NCBI GenBank assembly: GCA_018389105.1
Contig: JACATO010000998.1
Coordinates: 744,001 to 808,000, forward strand
Source of the DNA: Nautilus pompilius
Taxonomy: Eukaryota; Mollusca; Cephalopoda; Nautilida; Nautilidae
DNA: 64,000 nucleotides
Direction of reading: 5' to 3'
Made by a program: the position numbers and the translations under genes. Shown piece after piece: positions 61,001 to 64,000 of the stretch; positions within the stretch are counted from its first letter, which is position 1, and each line of letters begins with the position of its first letter. The notes beneath the pieces are model-generated. The model worked only from the letters and a program-made list of their open reading frames with translations, had not been told where the DNA came from and searched no databases.

Positions 61001-63967
61001 CACACACACACACACCACACACCAGCTACAGATGATTTACAGTATGGAAATTGTATGCAAGAAATAATATTATTAAATGCTTTGAGGAAGAAAGCTATCA
61101 AAGATATTTCATAAGCAGCAAATAAAGTTGTCATTCTTTTTGTGCATCTGAAGCAGAAATCTTTCAGCATTTACCTCCTGCTCTTTAATCCATTCTGACT
61201 GCAGAAAAAGAGAGAAAATTTAAAAGACCTAACACACAGCTGTGGAAATGGCAACTCAAATAGCTAGAAAATAGTGTGAAACATTATTTAAAATTTCAGA
61301 GTCTTTAGCAGTAACAGAAATGTTTCTTATTTTTGGTCGACAGTTAATTCCATTCAGAAATAATAACTAATGCTGAAAACAAAATTTTCAGAATGGTGTT
61401 TACAAAATCAGTACCATGAATAAACCGTTTCTTTAAACCGCCATTCACCAGGTTCTCAGACAATGCTGATAAACTGGGCAGAGTATTTTGAGAAGTTACT
61501 GCAGAGGGTCAAATGATTGAAAAAATAGTGTGCGACAAATGGATGATGTGGTGCATGGCAGTTAATCAGCGGTAGACTCTCTCTCTTTTATTTTCAGAAA
61601 TTCTGATGTTGGCTGAAAATCATTTCTTTCAAGTTATGAAACTTAATTTTAAAAAAACCTCCAGCCATTAATGACACCAAATACTGAAATTTCTAATCAG
61701 CATGTTCAGCAGATAAAAAGCATCGACAAAATACAAAAATTAAATTAAAAGGACCTAACATGTAAAAAACGGCCAAAAATTTAAGAGAAAAAGAGTTCTC
61801 GCAGTGATACTAAATGGTAAATCTTTAATATACGTTAAGTGCATAAGGCAAAGAAATGTTACATAGTTCTGCGCATAAATTTTGAACAGAGTGCATGATG
61901 TATTAAAAATAGAATTTAAAAATCAAAGACAAACAATGCTAGTAATTATAAAGTGAGAAGCATTAAATACCTTTTGATAATAAATTATTTTATGTAAAGA
62001 AAAAGAAAAAAAATAGCATACCTGAGAAGGCATCAAGGGAACCAGTCGATGGCAAGCTCTCTTGTGTTGCAGACTTGGAAGGCTATCAAATCCTTCAATC
62101 TAATAATGTAATTAATGAATAATAATAAAAATTAAATTACAAAAACAGTTATTTTTCAAATGGTGCATAATCAAAGAACTAAATACATTTTGCAGTAGAT
62201 GTTGCAAGTAGCCTGTAGTTTTCATCAGTAAAAAATCAATCAGAAATTGCCTTAGAACAATTAGTAACGAATGAATGTTAACAGGACATCAGTTCTTCAG
62301 CAGTACAAGTCAAAACAAATAACCTTAAGATGCTAATAGTTTTCTTTTTGAAGTCTTTACCTGAAACCAATGCAACAGTGAGTCAGAATTGGTCAACAAT
62401 TTTTATAATGGAATGATCTCACTTCAGAGAGATGTAAACAGCTAACAGGCATTTAAAAAAAACAAAAAAACTGAAGGTAACTTAAAGGGGCTCTAAATCA
62501 CAAAGACTAGTACTGAAATATAATCAACAAAGAAAAAAATAACTTACAATGGCTAATATTAATTACACCTAAAGTGATACAATTCAATGTTAAATTCACT
62601 CTTCACAAACAATATTGATACTTTAGAAAACTGTCATTTTTAGGCTCTTTTGAAACAGCGATGTAAGAATTCAGCAACACTATGTAGGCACAGCCCCCAA
62701 AATAGGCTGTTTGCATGCGGACTTTCGAAAGTCTAGACTTGCTAAGATTCCCTCAAAAACCGGCGAGACAGATGTGTGCCAAAGATGTTCTTCCATACGG
62801 GATTAACTAATTTTCTTCACTGAAAGAAAAAGTAATCAAACTTCCGGAGAGATTTTTCGTGAAGTTGCTTCAGACTGAACATTAACTAGAAATATAACCG
62901 ACCATTTAAAAAAAGAAGAAACAAGAACAACAAGAAGACTAAAGGATGTAAGCACTAACGTGGAAGCGTATCATGTCTTTGTCCATTATGTTACCAATTG
63001 GGTGGTCGTCACTGAGCACAAGGGCATCGGCCCCAGACTTGGTACTGCCAATTATTGCTAGGGCTTTCCCCAGGAAACTCAAGCCATCAATTTCACTAAA
63101 AAAAAAAAAAAAAGGGAAAAATCATATTCAAAATGAGAAAAGTTAGTCGGACAGGTGAGTGGCTGGAGTGACCGTTTATATGCAGCACAACTGTTCAGTA
63201 AATACTGTTGAAAGAAGAAAAAAAAAGCACACAGACGTAAACACATCAAACACAACAGGCTTTCCACCAGGAACCCATTTAAAGTTACGATGGAAAGTGT
63301 GGACACCAACCTTCAAAGGACCCTCCCATAAATTAACGAAAAAAAGAAAAAAAATACTGAAAGAAAGTTTATTTTAGGTTTAGGACTGTTAGAAACCAAT
63401 GAAGCATACTAATTCATGCTTATCTTTTGTAAGACTGTTCTTATTAATCAAAAGCATCATGAACTTACTCTTCATCAAAAATATTTTTTTCCTCTGAAGT
63501 GCTAAGCAATGATTCGGTATCTTCACCCGCTTTTATCAGTGTGCATCCATGAATATTCTTTATGCGTAACTAAAAAATAAATCATCACATTTACATTATT
63601 GACCAAGTCGTCCACAAACAAGCACAAAATGTCACATTTATCCTTCAATAACTTGTAACAGATATTTTGGTTTTAACAAGTCTCATAGTTATATTTTACA
63701 ATTATTTCTCAATTTTTTAAAAGTCTTTATCTTAAATTAGGATAAGAACTTCAGAAAGTAAATATGATGCGAGTTTTGATGATAGACTGCAGGCAAAAGT
63801 ATTCTGCAGTAATATCCAGGCATGAACAAATGAGATAAATTCAGGTCAGTATACAGTACTTGTCTTTAGAAAATTAACCCTGTATGACAACTTCAGTAAG
63901 TATGATGCCCAAGATGACAATTTACCTTGGTTTCTTGGTGAAGCATTACAGATGCTTGAAGGCCAAC
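12915..63967 (-). CDS. VPS13D: VPS13-family bridge-like lipid-transfer protein, C-terminal 1418 residues (VPS13D-like)
   Basis: VPS13 proteins form long hydrophobic grooves that move phospholipids between membranes at organelle contacts. I traced 36 exons with GT-AG borders and matching phases from 63967 to the TGA at 12915-12917 (4257 nt). In order, the protein shows a central groove-type segment, a run of adaptor-binding (VAB) repeats each with a conserved Asn ([39 protein letters not shown]), the post-VAB groove end ([20 protein letters not shown]), the helical ATG2-C-like region ([19 protein letters not shown], then [20 protein letters not shown]), and a terminal PH-like domain ([12 protein letters not shown]). 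The N-terminal chorein domain and 5' exons lie beyond the right edge. Family assignment is secure. The paralogue is less so: I chose VPS13D because the last ~200 residues differ from what I recall of the conserved VPS13A/C tail. Phylogeny could overturn this. Confidence 0.85.
13035..15020 (-). other. VPS13 intron sequence
   Basis: First part of the last VPS13 intron. AT-rich, with a short (CA)n run near 14334-14350. Open frames here (for example at 14425-14766) have no family signature that I recognise. Confidence 0.5.
15021..17064 (+). mobile_element. hAT DNA transposon, decayed, with terminal repeats
   Basis: The ends are inverted: the left begins TAGGGTGGCCATTTGTC and the right ends GGTGGCCACCCTA, sharing TAGGGTGGCCA. 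The flanking 8-mers gaccagat (15013-15020) and gaacattt (17065-17072) agree at 5 of 8 positions, fitting an old 8-bp hAT target duplication. Plus-strand frames give [20 protein letters not shown], then [20 protein letters not shown], then a degraded form of the conserved RWLSL segment, and [20 protein letters not shown], all of the hAT type that carries a C-terminal dimerisation domain. Several stops and frameshifts make it inactive. A (GT)n run (15663-15684) and a T homopolymer (16452-16472) are embedded in it. Confidence 0.7.
15663..15684. repeat. (GT)n microsatellite inside the hAT relic
   Basis: About eleven GT units followed by a G run. It interrupts the former hAT reading frame. Confidence 0.9.
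17073..18624 (-). other. VPS13 intron sequence
   Basis: Remainder of the last VPS13 intron after the hAT element. A 121-codon minus-strand frame (17575-17940) has no recognisable domain and no supporting splice context. Nothing else is supported. Confidence 0.45.
19180..20015 (+). mobile_element. Decayed Tc1-like DNA transposon (C-terminal part)
   Basis: In the VPS13 intron between exons 18867-19015 and 20408-20474. Plus-strand frames near 19700-20000 give FQQDKAWHRDFLH (family QQDNxRPHxAxxxxxFL), then [20 protein letters not shown] and [12 protein letters not shown], matching the Tc1 tail xALxEEWxxIPQxxIxxLVxSMxRRCxAVIxAxGGHTxY. Frames shift several times. The ends were not found, and the left limit is a guess. 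Confidence 0.42.
20408..30146 (-). CDS. VPS13D: VPS13 ATG2-C/DH-like helical region exons
   Basis: Nine exons in transcript order: 30081-30146, 29703-29759, 27843-27979, 27231-27426, 26785-26860, 26199-26284, 24268-24391, 21730-21853, 20408-20474. They encode [15 protein letters not shown], then [14 protein letters not shown], then [20 protein letters not shown], then [20 protein letters not shown]. Next come [20 protein letters not shown], a Gly/Ala-rich amphipathic stretch, [39 protein letters not shown], and [13 protein letters not shown]. In VPS13A this region, shared with ATG2, binds lipid droplets and mitochondria. Junction phases all agree. The introns host three transposon-derived blocks. 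Confidence 0.87.
20475..21729 (-). other. VPS13 intron, no feature seen
   Basis: Intron between exons 21730-21853 and 20408-20474. AT-rich. I see no coding, RNA or terminal-repeat signal. Confidence 0.5.
22244..23759 (+). mobile_element. TA-flanked DNA element with CACTGGTCAACAA inverted ends
   Basis: The left end is CACTGGTCAACAAGTATTTT. The right end is TTGTTGACCAGTG, an exact 13-bp inverted match. Both sides are flanked by TA (22242-22243 and 23760-23761; TTA on the left, TAA on the right), so the 1516-bp unit has terminal repeats plus a TA target duplication. It sits in a VPS13 intron, antisense to that gene. Inside is an SRQC-type zinc-ribbon protein gene that has lost its middle. The unit is therefore an internally deleted, non-autonomous copy of a transposon. 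The superfamily is unclear to me: TA duplication suggests IS630/Tc1-mariner-like behaviour, but the protein shows none of that family's motifs. Confidence 0.75.
22620..23469 (+). pseudogene. SRQC zinc-ribbon family protein gene, internally deleted
   Basis: The first segment (22620-23294) starts at ATG 22620 with [17 protein letters not shown], downstream of a pyrimidine-rich tract and CAG. It has three CxxC pairs (CYAC, CSAC, CYFC), giving likely zinc-ribbon modules in the first ~110 residues, with [13 protein letters not shown] and [20 protein letters not shown] between them. An acidic linker follows, then a [20 protein letters not shown] helix. It then jumps, in another frame, to [20 protein letters not shown] and [10 protein letters not shown], ending at TAA 23467-23469. 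From memory, multicopy full-length relatives in arthropods, cnidarians and molluscs carry roughly 200 further residues between these halves (including a GDLKV...PCFLC stretch). The product is uncharacterised; a transposase role is my inference from the terminal repeats. Confidence 0.75.
24671..25163. mobile_element. MER2-like pogo/Tigger-derived non-coding repeat
   Basis: The left end reads GGTTGAGAATCCCTTATCCA and continues with tccaaaatccgaaa, the hallmark of MER2/Tigger-type termini. The right end carries ttccaaaatcaaaaaaattt, then gaaacacatttggccccaag and a degraded copy of the terminal repeat. The interior includes tttctgatggttaaatgtac, tttcatgcacaaaatgattt and gtaggctatatgtatac, which closely resemble my recollection of the interior of mammalian repeats of this class. 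No transposase is encoded. It lies in the VPS13 intron between exons 26199-26284 and 24268-24391. The similarity is from memory and needs a database comparison. Confidence 0.6.
25164..26198 (-). other. VPS13 intron, no feature seen
   Basis: AT-rich intronic sequence upstream (in transcript sense) of exon 24268-24391. No supported feature. Confidence 0.45.
27980..29702 (-). other. VPS13 intron, no feature seen
   Basis: Intron between exons 29703-29759 and 27843-27979. Short frames at 28653-28883 and 28841-29023 have no recognisable signature. Confidence 0.45.
31310..31515 (-). mobile_element. C-terminal fragment of a pogo/Tigger transposase
   Basis: One minus-strand frame reads [20 protein letters not shown], then [20 protein letters not shown] and an acidic run. 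This matches the tail of CENP-B/Tigger-type transposases (YVDVDxDVxTxxELSDDEIVxxVxxxDxDSSDDExEE). No upstream catalytic domain could be joined to it and no terminal repeat was found. It is in the VPS13 intron between exons 32293-32392 and 30081-30146. Confidence 0.5.
32293..36360 (-). CDS. VPS13D: VPS13 exons after the VAB repeats (end of the groove)
   Basis: Exons in transcript order: 36313-36360, 33666-33902, 33122-33256, 32532-32683, 32293-32392. They encode a 16-residue insert ([16 protein letters not shown]), then [20 protein letters not shown] and [20 protein letters not shown], then [20 protein letters not shown], then [20 protein letters not shown], and [20 protein letters not shown]. 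Equivalent segments in VPS13A/C include the evenly spaced beta-strands that close the lipid groove. The 48-nt first exon has no counterpart that I recall, and neighbouring exons on either side of it are in phase 0, so it could be skipped without a frameshift. Confidence 0.86.
34526..34905 (-). mobile_element. Possible Ty3/gypsy-like reverse-transcriptase relic
   Basis: Two overlapping minus-strand frames resemble the start of a gypsy-type reverse transcriptase: one reads [20 protein letters not shown] (pattern KPxFxxARPVPxALKxKVxxELDxLVExG), the other [20 protein letters not shown] (pattern xxxVxxSxWGxPIVPVxK). The downstream 62-codon frame has no recognisable motif. Frameshifts are required, no LTRs or catalytic YxDD were seen, and chance similarity cannot be excluded. 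Confidence 0.28.
34925..36312 (-). other. VPS13 intron sequence
   Basis: AT-rich intron between exons 36313-36360 and 33666-33902. An 11-base AG/GT-bounded segment near 35460 was considered as a microexon and rejected because it breaks the frame. Nothing else is supported. Confidence 0.4.
36361..38940 (-). other. VPS13 intron with a GC-richer island
   Basis: Intron between exons 38941-39104 and 36313-36360. About 36570-36780 is markedly GC-richer than its surroundings and contains a 119-nt open, AG/GT-bounded segment (36657-36775), discussed under findings. A TATA/CACA microsatellite lies at 38551-38576. The rest is AT-rich with no feature seen. Confidence 0.45.
38941..50444 (-). CDS. VPS13D: VPS13 adaptor-binding (VAB/SHR-BD) repeat exons
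   Basis: Thirteen exons in transcript order: 50248-50444, 49237-49351, 48797-48931, 46875-46964, 46354-46572, 44671-44754, 43678-43824, 42693-42845, 42472-42597, 41601-41734, 40213-40348, 39772-39865, 38941-39104. This block forms the beta-rich repeats that bind PxP-type organelle adaptors in yeast Vps13. The repeat hallmark, a conserved Asn after a hydrophobic strand, is visible at [51 protein letters not shown] and [18 protein letters not shown]. Other family-type strands are [60 protein letters not shown] and [20 protein letters not shown]. All phases agree from one exon to the next. Confidence 0.88.
44755..46353 (-). other. VPS13 intron, no feature seen
   Basis: Intron between exons 46354-46572 and 44671-44754. 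It contains a C homopolymer near 45605-45617. No coding or mobile-element signal was recognised. Confidence 0.45.
47640..48000 (-). mobile_element. Tc1-like transposase fragment
   Basis: In the VPS13 intron between exons 48797-48931 and 46875-46964. Minus-strand translation gives [20 protein letters not shown], then [10 protein letters not shown], similar to the Tc1 pattern (S/A)QSPDLNPIEHLWDELxRR, preceded by a degraded QxDNxxxH. Stops interrupt it and the ends were not found. Confidence 0.38.
51480..52800 (-). mobile_element. FLYWCH-type MULE (Mutator-like) transposon relic
   Basis: Minus-strand reading from about 52746 gives [20 protein letters not shown], then [20 protein letters not shown]. 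This is a FLYWCH zinc finger (FxxSxRGGxxLxxxGYxY...YWRCxxxxCxxRxxT), with one in-frame stop inside. It is followed by [15 protein letters not shown] and by [20 protein letters not shown], like the start of the MULE DDE region (xxPFxxxDxxxxRIxIFATxxxLxxL). Near 51560-51790 comes [17 protein letters not shown], then [20 protein letters not shown], resembling the VEGWHRxxxxxxxxHHPxIWKF tail. Many stops make it dead. Terminal repeats were not identified. It lies in the VPS13 intron between exons 53293-53373 and 50248-50444. Confidence 0.68.
53293..63967 (-). CDS. VPS13D: VPS13 exons N-terminal to the VAB domain (first visible exons)
   Basis: Exons in transcript order: 63926-63967, 63469-63569, 62960-63095, 62022-62099, 61175-61198, 53293-53373. 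They encode [74 protein letters not shown], the 8-residue microexon SEWIKEQE, and [20 protein letters not shown] leading to KISSPLK. The last segment matches the VPS13 strand pair before the VAB repeats (in relatives, xGxxxxVTVRSPLQxxN). The serine/acidic stretch is probably a flexible loop. Acceptors are strongly pyrimidine-rich, for example the tract ending tttttctgcag before the microexon. Confidence 0.82.
53374..56326 (-). other. VPS13 intron sequence
   Basis: Left part of the 7.8-kb intron. It contains a (CTGT)n/(GTCT)n run near 54628-54662 and overlapping short frames at 54674-54929 with no recognisable signature. Otherwise AT-rich with nothing supported. Confidence 0.45.
57686..59000 (-). 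mobile_element. mariner transposon nested in the Tigger element
   Basis: The 1315-bp unit has terminal inverted repeats CGAGGTCTGTCGAAAAA at both ends, identical over 17 bases. TA follows the right end and CA precedes the left end, where TA is expected. Its position inside the Tigger reading frame shows that it arrived later. The near-perfect ends suggest it is the youngest insertion in the window. It encodes the mariner transposase listed separately. Confidence 0.9.
57730..58804 (-). pseudogene. mariner transposase gene, frameshifted
   Basis: The first open part (58804 down to about 58265) starts [20 protein letters not shown] and carries the helix-turn-helix DNA-binding region ([20 protein letters not shown], then [11 protein letters not shown]) and the first catalytic Asp in [16 protein letters not shown]. 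The frame then shifts: [20 protein letters not shown] continues in the frame ending near 58132. [15 protein letters not shown] and [14 protein letters not shown] lie in a third frame (57796-58090). The spacing fits the D34D catalytic triad of mariners. The usual Cys of MAPCDFWLF is missing, a one-codon loss. At least two frameshifts inactivate the gene. Mariner transposase cuts and pastes DNA at TA sites. Confidence 0.87.
60125..61174 (-). other. VPS13 intron with (CA)n microsatellite
   Basis: Right end of the 7.8-kb intron, between the Tigger element and the 24-nt exon. A CA run of about fifteen units lies at 60990-61020. No other feature was seen. Confidence 0.5.
61175..61198 (-). CDS. VPS13D: VPS13 24-nt microexon
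   Basis: Bounded by a pyrimidine-rich acceptor (ctctctttttctgcag in mRNA sense) and a GTAAAT donor. It encodes SEWIKEQE, in phase 0 with both neighbours, so it can be skipped or included without a frameshift. It lies between a 7.8-kb intron and a 0.8-kb intron. It is short, so it is less certain than the other exons. Confidence 0.65.
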
Positions 63968-64000
63968 CTACAAAAGATTGGAGAGAGAAACCAAGCAAGT

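Noticed and set aside
1..64000. tRNA, rRNA, CRISPR, bacterial operon signals
   Set aside because: None was recognised; the window is eukaryotic with spliced genes, so bacterial feature types do not apply.

Overview
This is eukaryotic nuclear DNA: AT-rich, intron-dense, with consensus GT-AG introns and many decayed DNA transposons. The protein divergence and the transposon mix (mariner with D34D, pogo/Tigger, hAT, Tc1-like, a FLYWCH-type MULE, and an SRQC-type zinc-ribbon element) suggest an invertebrate, most likely a lophotrochozoan such as a mollusc. The species cannot be named from the sequence alone.

There are two host genes, converging tail to tail. On the + strand, positions 1021-7078 hold the last five exons of OSTM1, a lysosomal membrane protein that partners the ClC-7 chloride/proton exchanger. 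Its 5' exons lie to the left of the window. On the - strand, positions 63967 down to 12915 hold the last 36 exons of a VPS13-family bridge-like lipid-transfer protein, with VPS13D the best guess for the paralogue. Its 5' end lies to the right of the window. I traced every exon junction by hand. The phases agree throughout: 615 nt for OSTM1 (204 aa plus stop) and 4257 nt for VPS13 (1418 aa plus stop). About 5.8 kb of 3' UTR and intergenic sequence separates the two stop codons and contains a pogo/Tigger element.

Layout: 1-586 CA/GA microsatellite; 1021-7078 OSTM1, with a Tc1-like relic in one intron and an antisense hAT relic in another; 8255-9914 pogo/Tigger element; 12915-19015 VPS13 C-terminal exons, with a hAT element at 15021-17064; 19.2-20.0 kb Tc1-like relic; 20408-30146 C-terminal helical (ATG2-C/DH-like) exons, interrupted by a TA-flanked element (22244-23759) and a MER2-like pogo repeat (24671-25163); about 31.3-31.5 kb pogo tail; 32293-36360 middle exons; 38941-50444 VPS13 adaptor-binding (VAB) repeats; 51.5-52.8 kb FLYWCH/MULE relic; 53293-63967 more N-terminal exons, with one 7.8-kb intron carrying a Tigger element (56327-60124) that itself contains a mariner (57686-59000).

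The most unusual feature is the 22.2-23.8 kb element. A zinc-ribbon protein family that is normally left unannotated sits here inside clean CACTGGTCAACAA inverted repeats with a TA target duplication, so it appears to travel as a DNA transposon.
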